64,000 nucleotides of DNA from Streptomyces shenzhenensis (GTDB lineage Bacteria > Actinomycetota > Actinomycetes > Streptomycetales > Streptomycetaceae). The notes under the pieces were generated by a model, which was given only the letters and a program-made list of their open reading frames with translations, did not search any database and was not told where the DNA came from. The position numbers and the translations under genes are program-made. Location of the stretch: contig NZ_JAJONF010000006.1 in the NCBI RefSeq assembly GCF_021462265.1, positions 248,001-312,000 of the forward strand, read 5' to 3'. Within the stretch, counting starts at the first letter, position 1. Each line of letters starts with the position of its first letter. Of this stretch, positions 52,387 to 61,960 are shown in pieces.

Positions 52387-52413
52387 GCGCCCCTTGCAGG
52401 AGGCAAGGGGCGC
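52387..52413 (-). terminator. bmp2 terminator, distal hairpin
   Basis: GCGCCCCTTGC / GCAAGGGGCGC, perfect 11-bp stem with a 5-base loop, 74 bases past the bmp2 stop and before the bmp1 promoter. Confidence 0.78.
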
Positions 52414-52434
52414 TTTGACCGTGCCGCCGTCGGG

Positions 52435-52460
52435 GCGGCCGTACACAGGGGTACGGCCGC
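52435..52460 (-). terminator. bmp2 terminator, proximal hairpin
   Basis: GCGGCCGTAC / GTACGGCCGC, perfect 10-bp stem with a 6-base loop, 27 bases past the bmp2 stop. With the hairpin at 52387 it forms a tandem terminator separating bmp2 from bmp1. Confidence 0.75.
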
Positions 52461-52486
52461 TCACCCGGCGCCTTGTATGTGCCGCG

Positions 52487-53563
52487 TCACTTCGTGTTGA
52501 CGGTGACCTTGCCGTCGATGATGTCCTGCTTGGCCTTGTCGACGGCGGCGACGACCTTGGTCATGGCCTTGTACTTCGGGTTGGTGTCCGCGAAGCCGAC
52601 GCCACCGGTCTTGAGGGTGCCCTCGACGGTGCCGCTCTCCGGCTTGCCCTCGTGGACCGACTTCACCAGGTCGTACACGGCGCCGCCGACGTTCTTCAGG
52701 GCGGAGCCGAGGATGTAGTCCTTGTACTTGGCGAGCGCGCTCTGGCCGTACTGGTCGGAGTCGACGCCGATCGCCCACACCTTGTCGGTGGCGGCGGCCT
52801 CGATCACGCCCTGGCCGGAGAGGCCGGCCGCGTGGTAGATGACGTCGGCGCCGGCGTCGATCTGGCCCTGGGCCGCGGTCTTGCCCTTGTCGGGGCTGGA
52901 GAAGCCGCCCTCGGCCGCGGTCTGGGTCAGGTACTGCGACTCGATCTTGATCTTCGGGTTGACGGACTTGGCGCCCTGGTCGAAACCGGCCTCGAAGGTG
53001 TGGATCAGGGGGATGTCCACGCCGCCGATGAATCCGATGTGGTCCTTCTTGGTGGCGGAGGCGGCCGCGACACCGGCCAGGTACGAGGACTGCTCGGCGG
53101 CGAACACCATGTCGACGACGTTCTTCGCCTGGATCGTCGAGTCGTCGATCATGCCGAAGGTGATGTTCGGGTACTTGGCGGCGACCTCCTTGACGGCGGG
53201 CGCGTAGGAGTAGCCGACCCCGATGATCGGGTTGTAACCGGCCTTGGCCAGCGTGTCCAGGCGCTGCACCTTGTCGGCGTCGGACTCGCCGTCCTGCGGC
53301 TCGATGTCCCGGCCGCCGATACCGAACTCCTTCTCGGCCTTCTGGAAACCGGCGAAGGCGGCGTCGTTGAAGGACTGGTCGCCCTTGCCGCCGATGTCGT
53401 AGGCGAGGCCGATGCCCTTGCCGTTGTACTTGCCGGACGAGTTGGTGCTGGTCGCACCACTGTCCTGGCTGGACTTGCCGCACCCGGCGGCCGCGAGGGC
53501 GATGACGGCAACGGTCACCGCAGCTTGGGAGAACCGAGTCCTCCGACCCGAGATAGTACGCAC
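52487..53563 (-). CDS. Bmp-family nucleoside-binding lipoprotein 2
   Basis: A 358-residue paralogue of the protein at 51193: signal peptide ending in lipobox AAGC, then GLAYDIGGKGDQSFNDAAFAGF, AGYNPIIGVGYSYAPAV, AAEQSSYLAGVAAA, GFIGGVDIPLIHTFEAGFDQG and WAIGVDSDQYGQS. The two share most of their sequence and clearly arose by tandem duplication. GTG 53563 is chosen from GAAGGGG eight bases upstream. Different linker and pocket edges may mean different nucleoside preference. Confidence 0.93.
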   Translation of the reverse strand: MRTISGRRTRFSQAAVTVAVIALAAAGCGKSSQDSGATSTNSSGKYNGKGIGLAYDIGGKGDQSFNDAAFAGFQKAEKEFGIGGRDIEPQDGESDADKVQRLDTLAKAGYNPIIGVGYSYAPAVKEVAAKYPNITFGMIDDSTIQAKNVVDMVFAAEQSSYLAGVAAASATKKDHIGFIGGVDIPLIHTFEAGFDQGAKSVNPKIKIESQYLTQTAAEGGFSSPDKGKTAAQGQIDAGADVIYHAAGLSGQGVIEAAATDKVWAIGVDSDQYGQSALAKYKDYILGSALKNVGGAVYDLVKSVHEGKPESGTVEGTLKTGGVGFADTNPKYKAMTKVVAAVDKAKQDIIDGKVTVNTK

Positions 53564-53642
53564 AACAAGCACCCCTTCGTCCCCACGGCACCGTCTTCGG
53601 CCCGCTTCCCCAACCGTCCACCCTCGGTGGCGATTTCGGCGC

Positions 53643-53671
53643 ACAGTAACGCGCGTAGAAGGGGAGGGGAA
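53643..53671 (-). promoter_or_regulatory. bmp2 promoter overlapping a variant operator (TAACGCGCGTAG)
   Basis: The same variant 12-mer as at bmp1, at 53647-53658. On the minus strand the -10 TACTGT (53648-53643) overlaps its altered end and a weak -35 TTCCCC (53671-53666) is 17 bases away. Confidence 0.68.
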
Positions 53672-53882
53672 CGGGGTTTCTCCGGGCCGTTATCGAACCG
53701 TGCCGACTCCGGGTTACAAGCGGCGGCCGCCGGTTACGACGGGGTGACACAAGGGGGCGAAGAGGTACTGACCGGGCACCTCTTCACCCCCTGCGGCTCG
53801 CGCGACGTACGGGAAGCCGACCGCTTCTCCCGCGGCCGTTTCTCCCGTTGATCACTCGACCGCACGCCTGCCGCCGATACGG

Positions 53883-55100
53883 CTACATGGTCGCGTCGAT
53901 CAGGGCGGCGGCCGTGAACAGCTCCACCCCGACGGTGATGGCCCGCTCGTCGGCGTCGAAGTCACCCTGGTGCAGGTCGCGCGCGATCCGGTCGCCCGGC
54001 GTGCGCACCCCGAGCCGCGCCAGCGCGCCCGGCACGTGCTCCAGGTACCAGGAGAAGTCCTCGCCGCCGAGGCTCTGCTCGGTGGTCTCGATGGAGTCGG
54101 TGCCGCGCCGGGCGGTCATCGCGTCCCGCAGCAGTTCGGTGACCACCGGGTCGTTGACGACCGGCGGCACCCCGCGCACGTAGTTGATCTCGGACTTGGC
54201 CCGGTGCATGGTGGCGACCTCGTCGATCGCCGCGTGCACCACGTCCGGGGCCTGCCGCCAGGCCTCCAGGTCCAGGCAGCGCACGGTCCCGGACAGCTCG
54301 GCGTGCTGGGGGATCACGTTGGGCGCGTGCCCGCACTCGATCCGGCCCCAGGTCACGGCGAGCCCGCTGCGGCTGTCGACGCGCCGGCCGATGAGCGCCG
54401 GCACGTCGACGGCGACCCGGGCGGCGGCGGTGACCAGGTCGGTCGTCAGGTGCGGACGCGCGGTGTGCCCGCCGGGCCCGTCCAGGGCCACCTCGATGCG
54501 GTCGCAGGCGCTGGTGATGGCCCCGGTCCGGAGCCCGATCCGCCCCACGTCCACCCGGGGGTCGCAGTGCACGGCGATGATCCGCCCCACCCCGTCCAGC
54601 ACACCGGACTCGATGGCGTCGGCGGCACCGCCGGGCAGCACCTCCTCGGCGGGCTGGAAGAGCAGCCGTACGGGCCGCGGCAGCTGCCCCCGCTCGTGCA
54701 GCTCGGCGAGGACCAGCCCGGCGCCCAGCACCACGGTCGTGTGCACGTCGTGCCCGCAGGCGTGCGCCCGGTCCGGCACGGTGGACCGGTACGCGCACTC
54801 GGTCTTCATGTCGGGGATGGGCAGGGCGTCGATGTCGGCGCGCAGGGCGAGCACCGGAAGCCCGTCCCCGACCGGCCCGATGTCACAGAGGAGGCCGGTC
54901 CCCGACCGGAGGACACGCGGCCGCAGACCGGCTTTTTCCAGCCGTTCCTTGATGGCGGCCGTGGTGCGGAACTCCTGGTTGCCCAGTTCGGGGTGCATGT
55001 GCAGGTCGCGACGGAAGGCGACGAGTTCGGCGTGCAGTTCCTCGCTGAGCACGCCGGGGAGCACATCTCCGGGAAGGTCGGCCTCGGTCTCTTGGGACAT
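53883..55100 (-). CDS. M20-family amidohydrolase (AmiA/AmiB-like)
   Basis: A 405-residue metallopeptidase-fold amidohydrolase: HACGHDVHTTVVLGAG carries two metal ligands, PAEEVLPGGA the catalytic Glu pair, VHCDPRVDVGRIGLR, GHTARPH (dimerisation-domain insert) and LGGEDFSWYLE the last ligand region. Relatives hydrolyse N-acyl amino acids or hippurate-like amides. M. tuberculosis AmiA1/AmiB1 occupy the same neighbourhood next to deoD, suggesting ancient linkage with nucleoside salvage, perhaps through ureido or carbamoyl products; that is inference. ATG 55100 is used. Confidence 0.9.
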   Translation of the reverse strand: MSQETEADLPGDVLPGVLSEELHAELVAFRRDLHMHPELGNQEFRTTAAIKERLEKAGLRPRVLRSGTGLLCDIGPVGDGLPVLALRADIDALPIPDMKTECAYRSTVPDRAHACGHDVHTTVVLGAGLVLAELHERGQLPRPVRLLFQPAEEVLPGGAADAIESGVLDGVGRIIAVHCDPRVDVGRIGLRTGAITSACDRIEVALDGPGGHTARPHLTTDLVTAAARVAVDVPALIGRRVDSRSGLAVTWGRIECGHAPNVIPQHAELSGTVRCLDLEAWRQAPDVVHAAIDEVATMHRAKSEINYVRGVPPVVNDPVVTELLRDAMTARRGTDSIETTEQSLGGEDFSWYLEHVPGALARLGVRTPGDRIARDLHQGDFDADERAITVGVELFTAAALIDATM

Positions 55101-55359
55101 CAATTGGTTCACCCTCTGAAGGGTAGGACGCCCGGAGGGTCGGCTGACCGAGATCAACAAAACTTCAGCCCGTTAGGGGAAGAAAATCTGACCGCGGACG
55201 CATGACCTCGGACGTGGCTGGGTAACACGTATGTTTCCTCTTCCACGGATACCACGCCTGGCGACGATCACGCGCATCCTGTCCACCTACCGAAACGGGA
55301 CCGAGCCGCAACCGCGACTTCGCCACGCGGGCCACGCCCGCCCGGTAGCGTGCGCGACC

Positions 55360-56016
55360 GTGACGGACTCGGAGACACCCGACTTCATACAGACCACCCG
55401 TACGTCCTACGACACGTTCGCCAAGGAGTACCGCGCCGCCTTCCCCGGCCTGCCCGAACGGCCAGTGGACATGTCGATGATCGCCGCCTTCGCCGCGCTG
55501 GTGAAGGCGAACGGCACCGCCCCCGTGGCCGACCTGGGCAGCGGCCCCGGCGACATCACGGCGCACCTGAACGACCTGGGTGTCCACGCCTTCGGCATCG
55601 ACCTCTCGCCCGCCATGGTCGCCCTGGCCCGCGAAACCCATCCCGCGGTCCGGTTCCACCGGGGCTCCATGACCTCCCTGGACCTGCCCGACGAGACCCT
55701 CGGCGGCATCCTCGCCCTCTACTCGATCATCCACATCCCCGACGACCACCTGCCGGCGACCTTCGCCGGCTTCCACCGCGTCCTGGTCCCCGGCGGCCAT
55801 GTCCTGCTGGCCTTCCAGAAGGGCGAATCACCCGGCCTCCACCTCACCGAACGCTTCGGCCACGAGATCGACCTGCGCTACTACTGGCGTCCCGCGTACG
55901 CGGTGGGCGACATGCTCGCCAAGGCGGGCCTGGAGGTGGCGGCGACCCTGATCCGGGAGCCGGTGGAGTCGGAGAAGTGGCCCCGGGCGTTCGTCCTGGC
56001 CCGCAAGCCGCGCTGA
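55360..56016 (+). CDS. Class I SAM-dependent methyltransferase
   Basis: A 218-residue methyltransferase: motif I VADLGSGPGDITAHL, motif II region AFGIDLSPAMVALAR, then GGILALYSIIHIPDDHLPATFAGFHRVLVPGGHVLLAFQ (motifs IV-VI). Substrate not predictable. GTG 55360 is used since the homologous part begins there. It is divergent from the M20 gene by 259 bases that show nothing distinctive. Confidence 0.9.
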   Translation: MTDSETPDFIQTTRTSYDTFAKEYRAAFPGLPERPVDMSMIAAFAALVKANGTAPVADLGSGPGDITAHLNDLGVHAFGIDLSPAMVALARETHPAVRFHRGSMTSLDLPDETLGGILALYSIIHIPDDHLPATFAGFHRVLVPGGHVLLAFQKGESPGLHLTERFGHEIDLRYYWRPAYAVGDMLAKAGLEVAATLIREPVESEKWPRAFVLARKPR

Positions 56017-56055
56017 GCCGGGGGCGGGTCCGCCGGGGGCGGGGGAAGCGCGGCG

Positions 56056-57225
56056 TCACTCCTGGGTGCGGCGCACGCACTCCGTGACGACCTCCCGCAG
56101 GCTGCCGGTGCCCGCCAGCAGCTCCCGCTGCTCGACCGCGCCGTTGCCGCGCCCCAGCAGCCGTTCGACGGCCTCTTCCACGGCCGCCAAGTCGCCGCTG
56201 CCTGCGAGGGCGTCCCGGGTGTGCGCGAGCAGCGCGTCCAGTACGGCGGGGGCCGCCCGGGGCCGCAGGGTGCCGGGGTCCAGCAGTTCCCCGTCCAGCC
56301 CCGATCTCGCGGCCCGCCAGGCGGCCAGCCGGTGCAGCGTCACCCCGTGGTCGACGGGCTCCCGCCCGGCCCGCCACTCCCGCGCGGCGGTCTCCACCAG
56401 GGCACGGGCGAGGGTGGCCACGAGGACGGCGGTCTCCGCGCGCAGGCAGACATCCGCGACCCGGATCTCCACGGTCGGATAGAGCCGGGCCAGCCGGGCG
56501 TCGAAGTAGGCCATCGCCTCGTCCAGGATGACGCCGGTGGCCACCATGTCGGCCACCAGCCGGTGGTAGCGCCGGGGTGAGCCGAACAGCTCGGTCGGAC
56601 CGGCGGACGGCCAGCGCGTCCACACCCGGCTGCGGTAACTGGCATAGCCGGTGTCGTTGCCCTGCCAGAAGGGGGAGTTGGCGCTGATCGCCGTGAGCAC
56701 CGGCAGCCAGGGCCGGACCCGGTCGAGCACCCCCACCCCCTCGTCCTCGGACTCCACCGCAACATGCACATGGCATCCGCAGACCAGCTGCTCCCGGGTG
56801 GCGATGCCGTAGTGCTCGGCCATCCACTGGTAGCGCCGGTTCACGCTGATGGAGGGGCTGACGGGCAGCGGCGAGGAGGCGAGCGCGACCACGGCGGACC
56901 CGAGCTCTCCGGCGAGCCGGGCGGCCTCCTTACGGCACCGGACGATCTCCTCCCCCAGCTCCGCCATCTCCGACTGCGGATGGGTGGCGAACTCCAGCAT
57001 CTGCCCGTAGAGCTCCTTCTCGAACACGTCCTGCCCGGGATCGGCCAGCGAGGCCCGCGCCAGCACGGCCGCGGCCGACGCCTGGGGCTCACCCGTCCCC
57101 GGGTCGACGAGCAGCAGTTCCTCCTCCACACCGACGGTACGCACCTGAGGCCGCCCTCCATCCACACCGCGCCCCTGCCGGGCAGGCTGTTTCCCCCCGA
57201 CTTCCCAGGCCGGGCCAACGGACAC
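56056..57225 (-). CDS. GCS2/YbdK-type carboxylate-amine ligase
   Basis: A 389-residue ATP-dependent ligase of the glutamate-cysteine ligase type 2 family: TVGVEEELLLVDPGTGE at the start, YGQMLEFATHPQ, CGCHVHVAVES (metal/substrate site), ISANSPFWQGNDTGYASYRSRVW and PTVEIRVADVCL. Many actinobacterial members are YbdK-like with weak or unknown ligase activity; EgtA of ergothioneine synthesis is a relative, but no other egt genes are near. Start GTG 57225 or GTG 57165. Confidence 0.9.
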   Translation of the reverse strand: MSVGPAWEVGGKQPARQGRGVDGGRPQVRTVGVEEELLLVDPGTGEPQASAAAVLARASLADPGQDVFEKELYGQMLEFATHPQSEMAELGEEIVRCRKEAARLAGELGSAVVALASSPLPVSPSISVNRRYQWMAEHYGIATREQLVCGCHVHVAVESEDEGVGVLDRVRPWLPVLTAISANSPFWQGNDTGYASYRSRVWTRWPSAGPTELFGSPRRYHRLVADMVATGVILDEAMAYFDARLARLYPTVEIRVADVCLRAETAVLVATLARALVETAAREWRAGREPVDHGVTLHRLAAWRAARSGLDGELLDPGTLRPRAAPAVLDALLAHTRDALAGSGDLAAVEEAVERLLGRGNGAVEQRELLAGTGSLREVVTECVRRTQE

Positions 57226-57255
57226 CTGCCCACAGCCCGGGGGCGGCCCGGACGC

Positions 57256-58164
57256 TCACTCCTCGGCGAACAGCTCCGCGGCGTCGGTGACGTGCACTGC
57301 GCGCTGGGCCCAGATTTCGAGCTGGTCGAGATCGGTGCAGGCGTCCACCCGCTCACGCACCGGGTCACTCACCGGAACACCGCGCCATTCCAGCAGCCGC
57401 AGCACCATCTCGGCACGCTCCTGAACACGCCCCTGCTCCCGGCCTTCCTCCCGGCCTTCCTCCCGGCCTTCCTCGCGCACCTGTTCCGCCAGCGGGTGCC
57501 GCCAGAAGTACTGGATCGCCGTCATCAGGTCCCTCCACATCTGCTTCGCCTGGGGATCGTCCAGGCATGAATCGACGAACTGCACGAACACCGCGGCACT
57601 GTCGCGGTCGATGGTCTTCAGGGCGGCTGCCAGCGATTCCAGTATGGCCGGAGCCTGCCTGCCACGCCCGTGTGTCATGGCCGAAAGCACCGCAAGGGGT
57701 ACGTCCCGTACCGCCTCCCGCTCATCCGCGATCACCGGAACGTTGTCCGGCCCCAGCACCAGCGGCCGCACCGTCAGCGACTCCCATCCCGGGAAGCCGA
57801 GCTGGATCGGCTGCGCCGCCCACTTCGCCGTCGCACTGCTCTGCGTCGTCACGATCAGCACCGGCTCGCACCGGTACTTCTCGTACAGGAAGGCCAGGTA
57901 ATACGGCCAGCTCCCCCGCTTCCGCTCGTCCGGCTTCCCCTGCGACTCGACGACCAGGAGATAGGTCCCCTCGTCCGTCTCCGCCCGCAGCAACGTGTCC
58001 ACCCGGCGCTCGACCGGCTCGATCTCCGTCAGGTCCACGTTCATCGCCGCGATCTCCCGCGGCTCCGGAAACGGGACCTCCAGCACCCGCTGTAACGCCT
58101 TCGTCAGCAACGCCGGATCCTTCTGGAAGATCCGGTGCAACGCCTCATGCGTCGACCCCACCAT
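57256..58164 (-). CDS. Rpn/PD-(D/E)xK-like protein with EEGR heptad-like repeats
   Basis: A 302-residue protein. The first ~130 residues (VDLTEIEPVERRVDTLLRAET, YLLVVESQGKPDERKRGSWPYYLAFLY) look like the PD-(D/E)xK core of transposase_31/Rpn proteins, with a D-x(n)-E-x-Q pattern. A predicted coiled-coil stretch (EQVREEGREEGREEGREQGR) is encoded by a 12-bp tandem repeat near 57437-57477. Its ATG overlaps the stop of the GHKL ATPase gene (TGATG), so the two are coupled. Function unknown. Confidence 0.75.
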   Translation of the reverse strand: MVGSTHEALHRIFQKDPALLTKALQRVLEVPFPEPREIAAMNVDLTEIEPVERRVDTLLRAETDEGTYLLVVESQGKPDERKRGSWPYYLAFLYEKYRCEPVLIVTTQSSATAKWAAQPIQLGFPGWESLTVRPLVLGPDNVPVIADEREAVRDVPLAVLSAMTHGRGRQAPAILESLAAALKTIDRDSAAVFVQFVDSCLDDPQAKQMWRDLMTAIQYFWRHPLAEQVREEGREEGREEGREQGRVQERAEMVLRLLEWRGVPVSDPVRERVDACTDLDQLEIWAQRAVHVTDAAELFAEE

Positions 58165-58571
58165 CACGCCACCCCCAAGGTGCACCACACGTACTTGCCG
58201 CGCTCCCCGAACCGGGACGACGGCTGCCAGCCCCAGCAGTCCGCACACGCGACCACCAGCCCCAGCCCCCGCCCCGCCTCGTCGAACTCCGTCACCACGC
58301 CCAACGACCGCGGCGGCTCAGGAGGCACGGGATCCGCATCCCACGCCCCGATCCACACGACACCCTCCGGGGAGCGCCGCACCCGCAGCGCGGCCGGCCC
58401 CTTCGTGTGCCGCACGGCATTGGAGACCAGCTCCGCGGCGAGCAGTTCCGCGGTGTCGGCGAGGCCGATCAACCCGTGCATCGTCAGGATCAGCCGCAGC
58501 GTGCGACGGCAGATCGTCACCGCTCTCAGATCGTTGGGGACGGACAGCGTGTAGTCCCAGGCTTCGGGCAT
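58164..58571 (-). CDS. ATP-binding protein, RsbW/HATPase_c_2 type (module 2)
   Basis: A 135-residue GHKL ATPase: N box LLAAELVSNAVRHTKG, IGAWDADP and AGRGLGLVVACADCWGW. Same type as the protein at 14518. It is divergent from an XRE-DUF397 pair at 58764 and, unlike module 1, is followed by a coupled Rpn-like gene. Confidence 0.9.
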   Translation of the reverse strand: MPEAWDYTLSVPNDLRAVTICRRTLRLILTMHGLIGLADTAELLAAELVSNAVRHTKGPAALRVRRSPEGVVWIGAWDADPVPPEPPRSLGVVTEFDEAGRGLGLVVACADCWGWQPSSRFGERGKYVWCTLGVA

Positions 58572-58763
58572 GCGTCATCAACTCCGGTCGGATGAAGGGG
58601 ATTTCACGCACGGTGGCATCGCCGCACGGCAACGTGCGGTGCACTTCCGCAGCGTGCGTGTTATGTCACCGACAGTAGGGGGCAATATTTCGATCCTGCA
58701 AGCCGGTCGCGTAATCTGCCCCCGAAAGAGTCGCGCTCGGAGGTGTGTTGGGAGGCCCCGTCG

Positions 58764-59606
58764 GTGGCAAAGAGGATCGAGCCAACGGCACGTCAGCTGC
58801 GCTTGGCGGTCGAGCTGCGCAGGTTGCGGGACGCGACGGGCCTCAGCTCGCGGGAGGCAGCCGTACTGCTCGGGGTGAACGCACCGCAGATCAGCCAGAT
58901 CGAGTCCGGCCTGGCCGGGGTGAGCGAGAAACGGCTACGGGCCCTCGCCGCCAACTACTCGTGCTCGGATGATGAGTTGATCGAGGCCTTGGCGGCCATG
59001 ACGAAGGACCGCACACGGGGCTGGTGGGAGGAGTACCGGGAGCTGCTGCCGGCGCCCTTCCTCGACCTCGCCGAACTGGAACACCACGCCACGTTCCTGC
59101 GGGAGGCGCAGTTCCTGTACATCCCCGGCCTGCTCCAGACGAAGGACTACGCCCGAGCCGTCTACTCCTACCGCGTCCCAGAACTACCCCAGACAGAGCT
59201 GGAGTTGCGGGTGCAGCACCGGCTGCGACGCAAGGTGGTCCTCGATCGCACACCGTTCGACGCCATCATCCACGAGGCGGCACTGCGCATCATGGTCGGT
59301 GACCGCGCAGCCTCGCGAGCCCAACTGAACGAGCTGCTGGAGGTCTCCGAAGCGGACAACGTCACCGTGCGGGTCATCCCCTTCGCCGCGGAAGGGTTCG
59401 CGGGCGCCGCAAGCGCCATGCTGTACGCGGGCGGCGCCGTGCCGAAGCTGGACACGGTCGTGCGGGACGGGCCCAACGGCGCGGCGTACGTCGACTCCGA
59501 CGGCCAACTCGCCGCTCTTCGAACACTTCTCCGTAAGCTGGAAACCGCGTCGCTCAACCCCGGCAAGTCACGAGACTTCATCAACCGCGTGGCGAAGGAA
59601 CTGTGA
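58764..59606 (+). CDS. XRE/WhiJ-like regulator with DUF5753 domain (module 2)
   Basis: A 280-residue paralogue of the protein at 15200: RQLRLAVELRRLRDATGLSSREAA and APQISQIESGLAGVS helix-turn-helix, then RGWWEEYRELLP, YIPGLLQTKDYARAVY, IIHEAALRIMVGD and VTVRVIPFAAEG. GTG 58764 has GGGAGG eight bases upstream. It overlaps the DUF397 start by four bases. The 192-base divergent gap before it has no palindrome like that at 15108. Confidence 0.92.
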   Translation: MAKRIEPTARQLRLAVELRRLRDATGLSSREAAVLLGVNAPQISQIESGLAGVSEKRLRALAANYSCSDDELIEALAAMTKDRTRGWWEEYRELLPAPFLDLAELEHHATFLREAQFLYIPGLLQTKDYARAVYSYRVPELPQTELELRVQHRLRRKVVLDRTPFDAIIHEAALRIMVGDRAASRAQLNELLEVSEADNVTVRVIPFAAEGFAGAASAMLYAGGAVPKLDTVVRDGPNGAAYVDSDGQLAALRTLLRKLETASLNPGKSRDFINRVAKEL

Positions 59607-59830
59607 TGCCCATCCCCGGCCTCTGGCACAAGTCGTCCTACTCAAGCTTCGGCGACGGCGACTCCTGCGTGGAGATAGCGAACTCCCCCACCCGCATATC
59701 CGTCCGCGACTCCAAGGACCCCACCGCCGGCACCCTCGCCTTCCCGCCCGCGTCCTTCGTCCTCTTCGTCGAGGCCCTTAAGGACGCGGGCGCGGTCACA
59801 ACCCCGTCGGCGCGGGTCCGGTGCGGGTGA
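59603..59830 (+). CDS. DUF397 small protein (module 2)
   Basis: A 75-residue protein with WHKSSYSSFGDGDSCVEIA, ISVRDSKDP and PPASFVLFVEAL, the DUF397 pattern. The start overlaps the XRE stop (GTGATG; either GTG 59603 or ATG 59606). Its last 35 bases overlap the convergent AraC gene. Confidence 0.92.
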   Translation: MMPIPGLWHKSSYSSFGDGDSCVEIANSPTRISVRDSKDPTAGTLAFPPASFVLFVEALKDAGAVTTPSARVRCG

Positions 59831-60689
59831 GGCGGGCGCGCAGGCGCGCCCCGTCCTGGACGGGAGGGAGGCCGTAGGCGGTCCGGTACTCGCGGTTGAA
59901 CTGGGTGGCGCTCACGTAGCCGACCGCCTGGGCGATCTGGGCGGCCGTGGCGTCGTCGGCGACCAGACGGCGCCGGGCCTCCTGGAGCCGCAGGTGTTTC
60001 TGGTACCTGAGCGGGCTCATGCCGGTGGCCGCCTTGAAGTGCCGGTGCAGGCTGGCCGCGCTCATGTGCGCCACCTCGGCGATCTCGTCGATGCTGAGCG
60101 GCTCCGTGTAGCGGGCGCGGATCCAGCGGGCGGCCGCACGGACCCTGGTCGCCGCCGAGTCGGCCACTGACCACTGGCGCAGGACGGGACCGAGGGAGCC
60201 GCGCAGCAGCCGGTAGAGGATCTCGCCCTCGATACGGCCGGCGAGCGGGCGGATGTCCTCCGGGGCATCGAGGAGCTCGACCCAGCGGACGACCGCGTCG
60301 AGGAGTTCGGGGGGCATCGGCGCGCTGATCTGCCCGACCGTGGCCGACGGGGCGGTGTGGCCGGTCTCGTCCAGCTCGACCAGCAGGTCCGTGAGCGCGT
60401 TGCCGTCGAGTCGCATGACGGCGGACCGGTAGGGCACCTGCTCCAAGGCGACGGTGACGGGAACCTCGATGGCGGTGAGCATCATCTCGCCGGGCCCCGC
60501 GAACTGGACGAGTTCGCCCGCCGTGATGCGTTTCCGGCCGCCGGTGACGAAGCAGATCATCGGTTCGTACAGCAGGTCCACGGGCTCGATGGGGTCCACG
60601 ACGGCGACCACGGACAGCCGGGGGACCGCGGTGTCCGAGCTCAGCCCCACGCAGTGCCGGTCGATGGCCGCGCCCAGGCGGTTCAGCAC
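59796..60689 (-). CDS. AraC-family transcriptional regulator
   Basis: A 297-residue regulator: an AraC_N cupin-like domain (PVDLLYEPMICFVTGGRKRITAG, MMLTAIEVPVTVALEQVPYRSAVMRLD) and two C-terminal helix-turn-helix motifs (SIDEIAEVAHMSAASLHRHFKAATGMSP and AAQIAQAVGYVSATQFNREYRTAYG). GTG 60689 has GGAGGAG six bases upstream; a start at 60725 is possible. It is divergent from the aldo/keto reductase gene, an arrangement typical of AraC regulators of oxidoreductases. Confidence 0.92.
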   Translation of the reverse strand: MLNRLGAAIDRHCVGLSSDTAVPRLSVVAVVDPIEPVDLLYEPMICFVTGGRKRITAGELVQFAGPGEMMLTAIEVPVTVALEQVPYRSAVMRLDGNALTDLLVELDETGHTAPSATVGQISAPMPPELLDAVVRWVELLDAPEDIRPLAGRIEGEILYRLLRGSLGPVLRQWSVADSAATRVRAAARWIRARYTEPLSIDEIAEVAHMSAASLHRHFKAATGMSPLRYQKHLRLQEARRRLVADDATAAQIAQAVGYVSATQFNREYRTAYGLPPVQDGARLRARLTRTGPAPTGL

Positions 60690-60712
60690 GGGGTGCTCCT
60701 CCTTCACGGTGA

Positions 60713-61795
<1,083 letters not shown>

Positions 61796-61960
61796 CCGGG
61801 CGGACGGGTTCGGCCGGACCGCAGACGCGTCGGGCGAGCCCGTCGCCTCTCGTCCGGCAGCGGATGCGGCCGGTCCTCCCCGCGGTTGCGGACGGGCCGG
61901 CCGGTACGGCCGCGGGCGTCCGGCTCGTGGAGCAGGGGCACGCCCGCGGCAAGGCGGTGA

